A stretch of DNA of 64,000 nucleotides. Origin: Dipteronia dyeriana. Taxonomy: Eukaryota > Streptophyta > Magnoliopsida > Sapindales > Sapindaceae. Numbering within the stretch: position 1 is the first letter of the stretch; every line of letters starts with the position of its first letter. The position numbers and the translations under genes were made by a program. Below the pieces are notes generated by a model that saw nothing but the letters and a program-made list of their open reading frames with translations, had not been told where the DNA came from and made no database searches. The stretch is from contig CM065298.1 of the NCBI GenBank assembly GCA_032871835.1, forward strand, positions 95,789,891 through 95,853,890, in the 5' to 3' direction. This document shows positions 10,966-22,882 of the stretch, one piece after another.

Positions 10966-11719
10966 CTGTTGACGGTGATTTTTGGATTATGTTTAACTGA
11001 TCACTCATCGAACAAGTTAATATGTATAAACGATCAAATTATGAATCGAAATAAAAAGCAAACAAGGCATAAGATTTTACGTGGTAAAACCCCAATGCGG
11101 GGAAACATCCTTGGTTACCGGCAGCGGTGAGAATAATTACACACATAACCTCTCTTTCACTCTTGTAAGCTTAATTGGTGTTCACCCCTCTACGGGTGAT
11201 ATTAGGGATAATTTTTACATGCATATAACATTAAATCGTGGTGTACAAGTAAGCTAAGTTCTCGTAATGGAACCAAATTCTGTTTTGTTGGAATCATATT
11301 GTTTTCTTTCTTATTTTGCACTGCTTGAATTTCAATTGCGTTAGATCTCTAGCATAATCTGGGATTTGGTATCTATAAGGAAATTTACTTCCACATCAAA
11401 GTATACTTCTAGATACCTTATTTAAGTAGGGCTCATTCTCTGTGTGTTTAAGTCGTAACTTCATTAAATCTAAGTGCTATCCACGTGTCACACAATCGAC
11501 CACCTGTTACACCCGACCAAATTTACTTCCCCGGTCGGCAGATTTACCCGATCACAATTGTTCCCCCAACCATCTTGATAATCACGACCGAGTCTTCTTA
11601 TCGGATCATTTGCGTTTCTTTAGTCAACTTAGGTTGGTTCGATCTTGATGATTTACGGTGACGTGGCACCCGACTCTTATCTTTTGCTGATGTGTCATAT
11701 CATCCAAATTACGCTAACA
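10966..11719 (-). repeat. Tat-1 3' LTR
   Basis: Begins CTGTTGACGGTGATTT and ends ATTACGCTAACA on the plus strand, matching 49893-50689 over its length with scattered differences (for example the AACAAGTTAATATGTATAAAC and AACAAGTGAATGTGTATAAAC segments). No clear polypurine tract is seen beside it. Confidence 0.85.
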
Positions 11720-11927
11720 ACAATACCACCTTAAATATACCAGACCAATGAAACCTACTCAACGAAGTGTGTTTAATTTGTTCTTTCTTCTATTTCTGTA
11801 GCTCATTAATACGCATTAAATGTTCAACAGCTAAGCGTTAACCTCAATCACATCCATTTTGATTGATGCAATCATTTGACCATTTGTCGAATTTTGAACG
11901 ACGTGTGATTTTCAGGTTTCATGCACC

Positions 11928-12426
11928 TAGGGGTAGCAACGGGGCAGGTTAGAGCCGCTATAAACCTGAAACTCAGTTTTTAATGTTTGCCCCAAACCCG
12001 ACCCGTAACCCGGTCGAATAAAAAATGTCTTCCCCAAACCCGATCTGAAGGTGGAAAAGGTGCCCCAAACCTGCTCTGTTTGACCCGTTTTGTTTGTGTA
12101 AATTTGAATTTGATATAACACAATAATTATGGTTAATAAACACTAATTTCATACGTAAAGTATAAAATACAAATCCCAAAATGAGTTAAACAAAAATACA
12201 AAATACATACAACTTTTTTAAATATATATATATATATATATATATTACTGGTCAAATGGGACGGGTCGGGGCAAAAGAGACTGCCCCTAACCAACCCAGT
12301 AACCCGATCGGGTCAAGAAATTTGCCCCAAACCTGTTCCGTTACCACTTTTTTTTGCTCCAAACCTGCCCTAAAGGGGTCGGGGCTCTACGGGTTTGGGG
12401 CAGTTCTGGGAAGTTTGCCACCCCTA
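11928..12426. mobile_element. hAT-type MITE
   Basis: A 499-bp element with inverted ends TAGGGGTRGCAA and an exact 8-bp duplication CATGCACC on both sides (11920-11927 and 12427-12434), as expected for hAT transposons. The interior is rich in CCCCAAACC/GGTTTGGGG words in both orientations and holds a TA microsatellite (about 12222-12245). It encodes nothing and would need a transposase from elsewhere. It lies in the 3' region of Tat-1, about 70 bases upstream of the aORF TATA box. Confidence 0.85.
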
Positions 12427-12497
12427 CATGCACCTACTCCCACTCTCGTATGTTACGCGTGGTGATGTTTGAGTGCTTTGATGACATCACTTTCTCC

Positions 12498-12505
12498 TAT
12501 ATAAA
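12498..12505 (+). promoter_or_regulatory. Putative TATA box of the antisense aORF
   Basis: TATATAAA followed by a pyrimidine-rich leader (CTCTCTC, CTTCTTAACTTCTTCC) has the layout of a plant core promoter. It points away from the element's own transcription, toward the aORF beginning about 190 bases downstream. No other regulatory site is identified. Confidence 0.5.
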
Positions 12506-12693
12506 ATTCAAAACACTTCATTTCTCTCTCACAACTTCTTAACTTCTTCCACAAAAAACTATAATATTTTCTTCTCCAAATCTCAAGCTTTTCTTTGTTC
12601 CTTACTTTCTCTACCAACAGTTCGTGTTTCGTTGCTTTCATCGATATTCTAGGTCTGGATCCCACTCTCCATTATCGATATTTTGAACTTCTT

Positions 12694-15600
12694 ATGCCTG
12701 CCATCGAGGCTGGCGATAAAGAGAATGTTGCTAGGCTTGAATCTATATTTTGGGGGTCACTTTCACATATATACTCCTTCTTTTCAACCTATTGCTTTAA
12801 ATGTAGATTACTCTGTTGATTGCTCAAAATTTGTTCCTTCGTCTGCTAACCCCCTACTTATACTTCTCTTGGTGTTTACCCAGATATGTTGAGGACACCC
12901 AGTTCGAGACAAGCCACTAAAGCTTCGCCTAGGGAAACTAGCCGTCTTGCGAGCGATTTGAAGATAATCTCGCAAAGATTGAAAAATGAAGGAATTTCCG
13001 AGAGAATGATGGGCGTGCATGTTAAAGTTCATTATAGATCACCCATATGCCTTTGGTTACGAGATAAATGCGGTGCCTGATGATGAACTTAAGAAATTCA
13101 GGGATCGATTTGACCTTCCGTATTCGGTTCAACTGATTTACAGTGGTGAGCGTGCTGTATGGAATCCTCCTCCTGTTTTGGTTGCTATTTATAGGGCCAT
13201 ATTATTCGATGGGGTCACCATCCCATTTTAACCCTTCATCGCTCAATTTCTAGCAGATGCGGGAATTGCTTCTGCTTAGCTGGCCCCAACTCATGCAGGG
13301 TGTTGATAAGCTTGTGACAACTATGGAAGAAGATCGGGGCCAAGAACCCTCCAACCACCAAGAGATACAAAACTTTTATACTCTAGGCCAATCAGATGCT
13401 AGAGGCACCTTCTATCTACAGTTGACATCCTCGAGCAGCCCGATTCCCCATGGTTTTGATGATAAACTTGCCCCTCCCACACATAAGGACCACAAGGGAT
13501 TTATCTGGTATTTCCCTTCCTCAAAAAAATACTGAAAGAACAGCTGGTTCTTCGTCAGTGGTGATTGGGGCGAGACTGTGGTAGCTGACAGTTCCCAGGG
13601 CTAGCAGTGAGCAGTGTCCCGAGAAACTTCTGTAGCCCTAAACTATGGAGTAAGACTGCACCTATGATGACTTAGGACAAGGCAAATATGGTTGTCAAAG
13701 TGGCTTAGACTTTCTAAGAGGTTAGGGACCGTTGTAATCTATACACTGAGAAATAGCTGATCGAGTTGAAACTTTTTCCAGCCATCTATGCTCGATGTAA
13801 GCATTGTAAGTCTTTATCCCAATATTGTTTATCTTTTGTAGTGTGTATTTATTCTTATTATTTTTCTCTAGGTTTTTGTTCCAGTGTATGAGATGGATGT
13901 TGTTGTTGGTGAATAGGTCGAGAAGGTAGAAAATCTAGACGGGGTTAGTAGGAAAGCGGCTGCTATTCAGGTGACTCAGAGAATTATTCCCTTCGAACAT
14001 GACTTAGTTGATCATATATATGAGTATGATCACAATACTTTGGCGGCTCCTGCTAGACAGGTAAAAGTGAGCGGTCGTGAGCCCCTTTCTCCCCAAAATA
14101 GTAGAAGAGGGTCGCCCAGAGATAGATTTGCTCAGACGCGGTCTACCCATAAGGGTTCTGATAGAGATAGATCAAGTAGGGAGAGACCTAGTAGAGATAG
14201 GCCTAGCAGAGGGAGATCCAGTATGGAGGAATCTGGTGGAGATGTTCCTGGTGGCAAATTATTAAAGTCTGTAGAGGGGTCCTCTGCCCTTAAGGCAAAT
14301 TGCAAAAGAATGGAGGCTCCATTTGTTATTGATCTGATGCCCTACCAGTCGGGGGTTGACCTTATCATCCTAGATGAGTAAGATGAGGATGATAAGGAGA
14401 CCTTGACTAACTTAATTTTATGAGAGCAGCGGTCGAATAAAATTGGTGATCGAGCATTTACATTATCTGTTCCCCTCTCACTTCTAACCAAGACAGTTGA
14501 GTTGGCTCTGATAAGGGCTGGTGATATGACTGGATCGTAACCAACAACACATTCTTCTCATCCTGAGCCTTTTCAGGTTCAAGCTGATCATCTTTTTGAT
14601 CAAGTTACTTCTGATCTGCCTACACAATGCTTTGGGAAGGCTCCCATACAGTTCTCCGTTAAAAGTCAAGTAGTTTTCACTGACTCTGACTCTGATGATG
14701 GTGGGCATAATTTATAGGAGTAGTTCATTGATGATGAAAATGCTCGATGTCATTAAGGAGCAGGCTCTTCTTCCAATGTTCAAGTCGAGGTCAGGTGCAA
14801 CAGTCAAGATGGCTGGGGATGCATGGATGAGATAATCTAGGGATGCTTCCATTAGTACTCCTCATGCGTCTCTTCCTTAGGATGTCGTTAGTGAAGGTCA
14901 AGCCCCTGAAGAGCAGGGGTTAAAGGCCCCCACAACTGTCCTTTAGGCTAAAGAGGGTGTTGGAATTTTAAAGGTTAAAAGTCTTACGGACCTTACCATT
15001 CCAATAGTACCCCTGACTACCTCCACCTCTGGTCATGATGGGTCCACTCATTTAGCATCCATAGCTGTTCCTGTTTCTAGGTCTTCCCAGCTCCCTAATT
15101 TGAGTAACTCTTTTGGCGACCCTCTTTCCGTGCTTCTAATCATGTCAGCTGGAGATGGGTATATTGGTGACGGGTATTGGAGAGAAGCCAGAGCTGTTAG
15201 TGCCTCAAAACAAATCCATATAACCTTCAATATTGGATTTTTTATAAATGCTTCATGCCTTACCTTTTGCCTGTGCATGTACCAATGTTCTTAGTTTTGA
15301 CTTTTTTTTTCAGGCGGTTGAAGAGCTGACATATGCCTTATCTGACAAGAAGAAATAGGCTGCAGAGATATCTCAGTTAAAGAGAGCTATTATTGAAAAG
15401 GATGACGCTCTCAGGTCCTCCTTCGATAGTGCATCCAAAATCAAACAATACGAGGAGAAGTTGAAAATTCATGATGCGATCGAGGCTGCTTTAAGAAGGA
15501 CAATTACCAACTTTCAGAGCAGGGCCTCCTTAACTGAGATGAATTTCAGAGAGCTCACCACATGGAATATTGAGCTAGAGAAGAGGGTCGCAAGAGCAGA

Positions 15601-16458
15601 GTTACGAAGCAATGAGCTCGAGTCTAGGGCCATATTAGCTGAGACAGCAATAAAAAACTCAAAGAAGAGACCTGGATCTCCTAAGACACCCTTACCTCTG
15701 CTCAGTAAGTCATGCTTGAGACGCAACAGGCATCTGGGGAGGCTCAGATCCACTATAAGCAAATGGCAAAAGATCTAGAGCAGTATCAAGTCTGTGTGGA
15801 GGCCAAATCAATCTTTGAAGTACATAATATGAGCAACTACAAGAGGTCTTCTGCCTTCGATGCTGTCATACTAAGAGAATTTGAAATAGGGTTGGCCACT
15901 ACTCTTGTGTTCTTTGGTGGCAAGGAGAGGTCCATAGGAGAGGCTTGCTGGAAATGGTATAGGACTATCAAGAGGCATAAAGACGATTCCCTGAAAGCTA
16001 TTAAGAATCAAAGGATCAAGTGGAAGGCCTATTGCAAATCCATCTGGAAAGACCCTCACCCTATGCACTTGGAACTTCCCTCAAAGTCTTCTTTAGTGGC
16101 CTTCCGTGACAGTGAAAAGATCGGTGTATTGATGAAGGGAATTGATGTTGGCCCCTTGCCAAACACATATTATTCTTCATTTATGGCAAACGAAGAGGAT
16201 GACATCAACTTGCCAGACTTTGGAGACTTGACCAAGGATTACGGGGGTGATGATCTTTCTCCTAGTGGATCCAGACCTAGAGGTTCTTCGAGCACTCCAG
16301 ATTCTTTACACTTTAGCCCTACCCCTTGTCTATGTTGTTCATGTAACTATAAGTTTGTAATCTCTTCATTTTATGATATTAATGATACCATTTTTTCCTT
16401 TTTGCTATTTGTAATTAGACAAGTAACTCAGCATGCATTGAATGTTTTGCTGTATTGA
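12694..16458 (+). pseudogene. Tat-lineage antisense extra gene (aORF, Transposase_28-like)
   Basis: This lies opposite to gag-pol between integrase and 3' LTR, where Tat, Retand and Grande elements are known to carry an antisense gene of unknown function. Pieces in order: PRETSRLASDLKIISQRL (about 12930), then after a frameshift DELKKFRDRFDLPYSVQLIY and VAIYRAILFDGVTIPF, followed by FIAQFLADAGIASA, resembling the Pfam 'putative gypsy type transposon' family; an Arg/Ser-rich segment (14080-14220, RDRSSRERPSRDRPSRG); a coiled coil (about 15313-15700); and a C-terminal region (15712-16458) with an acidic tail. A polypyrimidine-AG just before 15314 and GTAAGT near 13806 with CTCTAG near 13871 suggest introns. 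Several stops and frameshifts show decay. The ATG at 12694 is only a plausible start. Family assignment is by eye. Confidence 0.7.
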
Positions 16459-17744
16459 TCAGGAATACTTTAGGGCTTAAGCTAAATTGAGTGACTAGCT
16501 AAAAACTGAGTGATGTGTGAACGGTTATAGCCGTTTGCTAACTTGAACTATGCACATTGTACTGTACCAAGCTAACTATCTCCACTATAACCAGATCCTT
16601 ACGTATGGTGAGGATCATTTCGTAACTTAATCACCCATTTTCCGTTACACTGAATCAAATGGTTCATATTTGACCAAACATTTTATGCCTGGTCGGTTTC
16701 ATTCAGCAACATTAGCTATTTTTCTAACTGTACCGGGCGATACGGTTTTAGCCTAACTGACTTTCTTTACCTCGTGCTACATAGCTTAAATCATATGTTT
16801 GCTGTCATGCTGAAATCGAAAGGTCTACTTGTGACCGAGGGTTTTATTAACGGTCGTAATCATGAATTGGCTCGAACTATATGTGTTGCCTTACACCGAG
16901 TCAACCTACTCAATTGAGACCATATTAACTTGTTCGGTTGTGACTGTTTCTTGATTAGTTGTTCGTTTTTTAGTCATACTCGATTTGGATATACCATCCT
17001 TAACCAAGTAGCCTTAGCATGGCCAGGAATGTTTCTTAACTTATACTATATTAAGTCTATCATCCTAATTTCGACCAAGTAACTATTCGTGACAAGGTTT
17101 GTCATTACCTCTTTTTAGGGAGTGTCGGGTAGATCATTTATGTTGGCCCAATCGATTACTTTAACCCCCGATCGATTTGCTGCTTTTATTCTTTTGTCAA
17201 GTAGTGTTCTTTAATAGGCCATTTATATGGTATCTAGTTTATAGATTCTTGTATTTTACATGTCAACTAAGCCATTGAGACGTCTCCCAATAGTTTGTTG
17301 ATTAAGATTGTTGTAATGGAGTGGCTTATATCATACTATCTTTACAAACACTTAAAATTTTATTAGCAATTATTTCTATAATAGATATTTCATTCTCCAT
17401 TCAACTCTTGGCGCATCCCATTAGATGTTTGTAACCAGAAAGCGCCCTAAAAGTGTTTCATTACACCCAGTTAGTTTTGGTGAGTGCACAATGTCTTTGT
17501 GGCATGTGTTTCTGGCCCCTTCACTGGGCCTCCTAGGTAATCCTATCGACACTGGGAGATTTCTAGGTGACCCAAGATTGCTTTTGTAAACGAAAGCAAA
17601 TTTAGAACACCTTTCTTGACTTCTTGAAATTGTTTACTCAAGGAGATTTTTTATTGAATGCTAAAAGGAAACATCAACAGATTAGCTAACAAGGCAAACT
17701 CATTTTAAAGCTAAAATAGGCGAACTTTTTTAAAAAGAGATATT
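16459..17744. other. Noncoding spacer between aORF and Tat-1 integrase
   Basis: About 1.3 kb without a credible reading frame on either strand. It contains scattered GACCGAG/CTCGGTC words but no repeat or site I can name. It should hold the convergent 3' ends of the aORF and pol transcripts. Confidence 0.5.
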
Positions 17745-18990
17745 AAAAATGAGAAACCCCTAGGGATAGAACATCTCTGGGTACTGGACAATGCATGGCC
17801 TAGGCTTCTGGACCTCTCTGATCGGGTAAGGCGGTATGCTCCATGACTGGCCAATTCGACCACTTGGTACAGTCCTTCCCATTTATCCGCTAGTGATCAA
17901 GTAGATTTTCCCTTGTATTGGGTGACACTCTCCTCAAAATTGGATCTTTGAGTTGGAATCTTCTGACTCGGACAAGTGAGTTGTAATACCTAGCTGCCTT
18001 TTGCTGATAAACAACGTTTCTTATCCTCGACATGTCCATTTTCTCCTCCAACTCATCTGGATTCTTTTCTAACAATTCCATATTTGCCTTGGGATGAAAG
18101 AATTGTACCCTTGGTGAATTATGAATTACCTCAACCAGGATTACTGCCTCAGTCCTGAATGCTAGTGAATAGGGGTCTCTCCTATCGAAGTCCTCTCCGT
18201 GGTCCGGTATGCCCACAAGACTTTGTACAGCTTGTCTGCATAATTCCCTTTCTTAGCATCCAGCTTTGCTTTCAGAGTATGCTGAAATATCTTGTTTACC
18301 CACTTCTATCTGGCCATTGGTCTATGGACGGGCCAATGTGGCATAATAATTCCTTATTCAAAAGTTCTGACACATGTTTCTGAAGTTGTCACTCTCAAAC
18401 TGGGTCCTGTCTTGTGTGATTATTGTGTTCGGGATTCTAAATCAATAAATGATATCCTTCTTCATGAAATTGGTCATGTTAACCTCAATTATATATACCA
18501 ACGCTTTTGCCTCTACCCACTTTGTGAAGTAATCTATATCCACAATGGCTTGCTTATCCTTTGGTTGTTATCGGCATTGGGCCAATCAGATCTAGCCCCC
18601 GCAAGGCAAATGACCATGGTGATGTCAAGTTGTTCAACTGCTGCGGGTGCCTCCTGATGTAATTGGCTACCCTTTGACAGCTACCACACTATTCCGTGAC
18701 TGCCTGAGCGTATTTTATTAGGGTCAGCTAGAAGAAGCCCTGTGTGAGAGTCTTGTGCGTTAGACTTTTACCCCTAAAGTGATTCCCACACACTCCTCCG
18801 TGGATACTTTCTAATAACTGTCTACCTTCCGTTGGGTAGACACACTTAAGTAAGGCCTTTAAAAATCCTCTCCTGTACAATTCTTCTCCAACTATTAAGT
18901 ATTTTGTGGCTTTGTATTTGAGGTGTTTTGCTTCAGTTACCTCTGTTAGGAGCATTCCATCTTCTAGATATTCCCTCATCGGGGTCATCT
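17745..18990 (-). pseudogene. pol: Tat-1 integrase
   Basis: 18988-18728 encodes LKYKATKYLIVGEELYRRGF and ESIHGGVCGNHFRGKSLTHK, the zinc-binding region of Tat-lineage integrase. The core follows with GLDLIGPMPITTKG (about 18590) and a degraded middle. 18216-17890 encodes DPYSLAFRTEAVILVEV and RIRNVVYQQKAARYYNSLVR, and the C-terminal stretch continues to about 17745. Stops and frameshifts break the frame. Integrase inserts the DNA copy. Confidence 0.85.
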
Positions 18991-19295
18991 AAGTGGCCTG
19001 TTTTTCTTCGATCACTCTTACTTCCTATACTTCCTCTTTATCTTCGATGCTCGGTCTTTGAGGTGAGCAATTGGGATGGTCTTTGATCATATGGTGATAG
19101 TTACTATGAAGAATTTTGATAAAGCGTCTGCCTTCTCATTATTTTTTCCTCAGGATCTGAGTGATCTTATAGGCCTTGAATCTCCAAAGCAGTATGTTGG
19201 CTATCCCTGGATAAGTAGCCATGTTGCTGTCTTTGACCTGATACTCATCCAAGATTCGGTTCACCACCACCTGCGAGTCGCTGAATATCTCTAAC

Positions 19296-19493
19296 TCATC
19301 TACCCTTAGTGCCATGCAAACCCCTAAGTTCTACCCAAATTGCCTCATACTCAACCATGTTGTTAGTGGCTTTGAAGTTAAACCGTATAATACATTCTAC
19401 CTGATCACCCTCTAGAGTGGATATCACTATGCCGGCCCCACTGTTTGATCGGTCATTAGTTGTATATCTTTTTAATCCTCTTTCCTCCAATTA
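19296..19493 (-). pseudogene. pol: Tat-1 RNase H, C-terminal copy part
   Basis: The minus strand encodes SNSGAGIVISTLEGDQVECI and FNFKATNNMVEYEAIWVEL, the second RNase H block of Tat pol (typically SGAGIVL...FKATNNEAEYEAL). Its link to the upstream coding part at 20894 is cut by the solo LTR. Confidence 0.85.
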
Positions 19494-19495
19494 TT

Positions 19496-20856
19496 TGCTC
19501 GTTTCTTGGGCCTTTTAAGTATTTAATTTGTGTTTGAGCATTTTTTAGGACATTGGATTTTAATGTTGTGTTTGGAAGATTTAAAGCAAAAAGGGGCAAA
19601 TTTTGTCATTTGTAGTTGCGTAGATCGCTGCCCAAGCAAAGTCTCTACCGCGGTCTGTTGAGTAGAGAATCACAGTCGAGCCATCTTTCATAATTGCGGT
19701 CTATATCGTTGTCCAAAAAATGTCTCCAGAGCGGTCTCCACAACGCAACTTCCTAGAGAGCACACTGCCTTATATGCCACGATCTGTGCAAGCTTTTCGT
19801 GCCACAGTCTAAGGAGTAGTCGTGCATTTCCTCGATTTCTAGGGATTTTCGATGCCCTAGTTGGAGAATATATATATATATATATATATATTGTTTTACT
19901 TTTGAGAGAGACATTCCAGCCTTCAGCAAGCACCTCTCCATATCTTTCAAACACAATAATTCTCTAACCATCTTGCACATCTGAAGATTCGAAGATTAAG
20001 AAGATTAAGAAGATTTCAACAATGATGATTTGAAGAATCCGTTTGAGGCCTCAATGGGTTTTATCTTTTCTTTCTTTGGTCTTTCTATTGTCATGATGTG
20101 TAACTAATTCCACAACTAGGGAATCAATGTGAACCTTTTATGAATGCTCTTGTTTGGATTAATATTATTTCATCAATTCAATTCTTGATTTATTCATTGT
20201 TCGTAACTGCTTAATCCTCATTAATTATAATTTTTGTTCACACCTGGACCAAAGGGTGAACGATTATTTGGCATGATTTTAGGATTAAGACTATCTGAGA
20301 ATTAGGGTTAGAGTGGACCAAACTTAATCTTAATTAATGATCTTGTGAATAAATGAATTTTATCTTTAGCTGGACCAAGTCAAAGTACTAGAATTTGGTT
20401 CTTATTTCTTGCACTTAATGAATTTCAGATCATTATTCACACCTGGACCAAATGGTGAATAGTGGTTGGAAACACGTGACTCAACCTGCGACCGAACGGT
20501 AATAGTCACATTAAAGATAAATAATGAACCCTTGATTTGATTGAATCTTCTTTATAAATTAATTTCAAACATTGAGTGTTCATAATTGCGGATCATTGAT
20601 GACCTAGTATTTTCTTTACATTGATCACAACTAAATCTTTACAATTGGTTTATCAGAGTAATTTAATTTAGTTTTAGTTTTAATTCAAACATCAACAATC
20701 TTTTGGTTACTTTCAATTTAGCTTTAATTAGAACTAGTTTTCAATCAATAAATTTCTTTTCCTTGTGGGAACAATCCTTACTTGCCGTTGTACGATACCT
20801 TCACAATTCGTGCACTTGTGAGTATTGTTTTTATAAAACACGAATTTAAACATCAC
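19496..20856 (+). mobile_element. Solo LTR inserted in Tat-1 RNase H
   Basis: About 1.36 kb of noncoding DNA separates two halves of the RNase H region. Its right end (CTTGTGGGAACAATCCTTAC and TGCCGTTGTACGATACCTTC near 20763-20810) resembles the U5 ends of plant gypsy LTRs of the Athila/Tat group. ACACCTGGACCAAA-GGTGAA occurs twice (about 20242 and 20440) with a third partial copy. A TA run lies at about 19868-19891. Exact borders and a duplication could not be fixed; 19496 and 20856 are estimates. Confidence 0.6.
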
Positions 20857-20893
20857 TGCCATATGTGTTTGACAATCCAGCTACTTGTAGTAT

Positions 20894-21906
20894 CTATATA
20901 AATTCTTCCTTCTCTTTCAGCATCTTGATCACCTCACCGTTTGGTTCTCCAAACTCGATGATTAGGTCTGCTACAACTTGCCCCTTTATTTTGGCTCTTG
21001 GCAGATATGCTATGTCGAACTCACTCAATTCCACTGTCCATTTAGTTAACCTCTCAGACACCACAGGTTTTGATAGAATCTGGTTTAGGGGGCAGTCCGT
21101 GTAGACCTCGATCTTGTGAGCTTGAAAGTAAGGTCTCAACTTTCTTACTGCCGTTACTAGTGCTAATGCAATCTGCTCGATTGACGAGTATCTTGTTTCG
21201 GCTGATAGTAAAGCTTTACTTGTTTAATACACTGGCTTTTGTACTCCCTTGTCCAACTTGACCAAGACTGACCCCATTGCCACAGCCGTGACCGACAGGT
21301 ACAAATAAAGCAATTCTCTTTCGTTGAGTTTAGATATGATCAGTGCTTTGACTAAATATTCTTTGATCTTTCGAAATTCCTGCTCACACTCATAATTCCA
21401 TTCCACCCCCTTACCCTTCTTGATTGCTCCAAAATAAGGTCAAGCATTTGTCTATTGACTTGCAAATGAATCGATTCAGGGATGCTAAGCAGCCAGTTAG
21501 CCTTTGAATTTCCTTCAGGGTTTTTGGAAACCTCATCTCCTCCAATGCTATTATATTCTCCGGATTTTTTTTGACTCCTCTCTGATAAACCTGGAAACCA
21601 AGGAATCTTCCCGTAGGCACCCTAAAAACACATTTATTTGGATTGAGCTTCATGCCAAACCTTCTTACCAACCCAAATGTCTCCCTGAGATCTTCTACAT
21701 GTTTTTTGGATGTTGTGCTCTTTGTCAGCATGTCGTGCACATACACATCTATATTTCTACCGATCTATCGGATGATCTTGTTTACCAGTCTTTGGTGGGT
21801 CACCCCGGTATTCTTGAGATCGAAAGGTATAACTTTATAACAATATAACCCCGGATCAGTTGTGAATGAGGTTTTATCTTCATCGAGTTCAAACATTCAA
21901 ACCTAG
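20894..21906 (-). pseudogene. pol: Tat-1 RT palm to RNase H
   Basis: Continues the RT interrupted at 37540. CYKVIPFDLKNTGVTHQRLV is followed by GRNIDVYVHDMLTKS (about 21730), where the catalytic YVDD reads YVHD, so an essential aspartate is lost. KLNPNKCVFRVPTGRFLGF and LTGCLASLNRFICKS follow, then after a frameshift the connection domain (EWNYECEQEFRKIKEYL) and the RNase H start (LRPYFQAHKIEVYTDCPLNQ, KWTVELSEFDIAYLPRAKIK). Confidence 0.9.
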
Positions 21907-22717
21907 TTGTGTTAGGTTTTAGTTTGTGTAACATGAATTCTATATCAAAATGATGTTTACTTGTAATGACTTAGTTGTTTAGGTTCATGATGATTCAAGC
22001 TTCAAAATAAAAGAAACAACATGTCAAAGAAAGTTCCAAGTTCTTAAAAAGAAAGGATGCAATTTGTTTCTACAAAGGTATACTAAGATCTTATTTTTCT
22101 CTTACAAGGCTTAGGCACACACACACATATCATACATTTGTGTCCCTGCATCGTTGTGCACCTTTATAGCCACACATACACATATCATAAATTTGTGTCC
22201 CTGCATCGTTGTGGACCTTTAAAGGCACACGCATACAATTCATTCATATGTGTCCCGGTATCATTGTGCACCATGTATAACACATTCACATACTTAGAGA
22301 TGAATGCTCATGCATTGGTTTGGAAATAACATGTTTTGGAATATGCATGATTGAAAAACTATCTCTATGTAGTTTGCATTCTAGTGTAAATTGTGTTTGT
22401 GTGTGTATATGTTTGTATAACATGGATATTGAACTTGGATTTAGTCTAAAATAATTATTGATTGAGTTCCGGTCATTTCGGTTACTCATACTATTGATTT
22501 CAAGTTCAAAGTCAAAAGATACTACACTTTCAACTCATGTTTCATACATTGTATTTGTCTTCGTATATCGAGAAGAATTATTAATTTCTGGGTTGAGTAT
22601 CTTATATGTCAATGTTCATGTGAGAGTTATGGTTTGTAATCCACAAACAGATTAGAATTTCAAGTTTGGAGGCCGGAGAACAATCAAAAAACGAGAGGGA
22701 AGCGCGAGGGGAATGTA

Positions 22718-22819
22718 CCATGGCCAAAAGGCCATGGAGGTGTGCATGCCAGAGATGACGCGTGGCCATCTCGGTCGCACAACCTTGCTGCCCCGAGATG
22801 CCCATGCTCCATCTCGGGG
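22718..22819 (+). promoter_or_regulatory. Paired GC-rich hairpins upstream of the Copia-2 TATA box
   Basis: 22718-22737 is a perfect inverted repeat (8-bp arms CCATGGCC and GGCCATGG, loop AAAA). 22791-22819 has perfect 10-bp arms (CCCCGAGATG and CATCTCGGGG) with a 9-base loop. Between them are further GAGATG and CATCTCGG words. They end about 58 bases before the TATA box and recur in the 3' LTR (35681-35700 and 35754-35782, the latter with one arm changed C to T). They may be protein-binding sites of the promoter. Confidence 0.6.
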
Positions 22820-22876
22820 AAGCACTTACAAAGGAGGGCAAAAATGTCTTTTCATCTTTCTTCTTTCCCACTCCTT

Positions 22877-22882
22877 TATAAA
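22877..22882 (+). promoter_or_regulatory. Copia-2 LTR TATA box
   Basis: CTTTATAAAC followed by CTCTCTCCCTCTC, a TATA box plus pyrimidine patch typical of plant core promoters. The same layout is at 35840-35845 in the 3' LTR. Confidence 0.65.
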
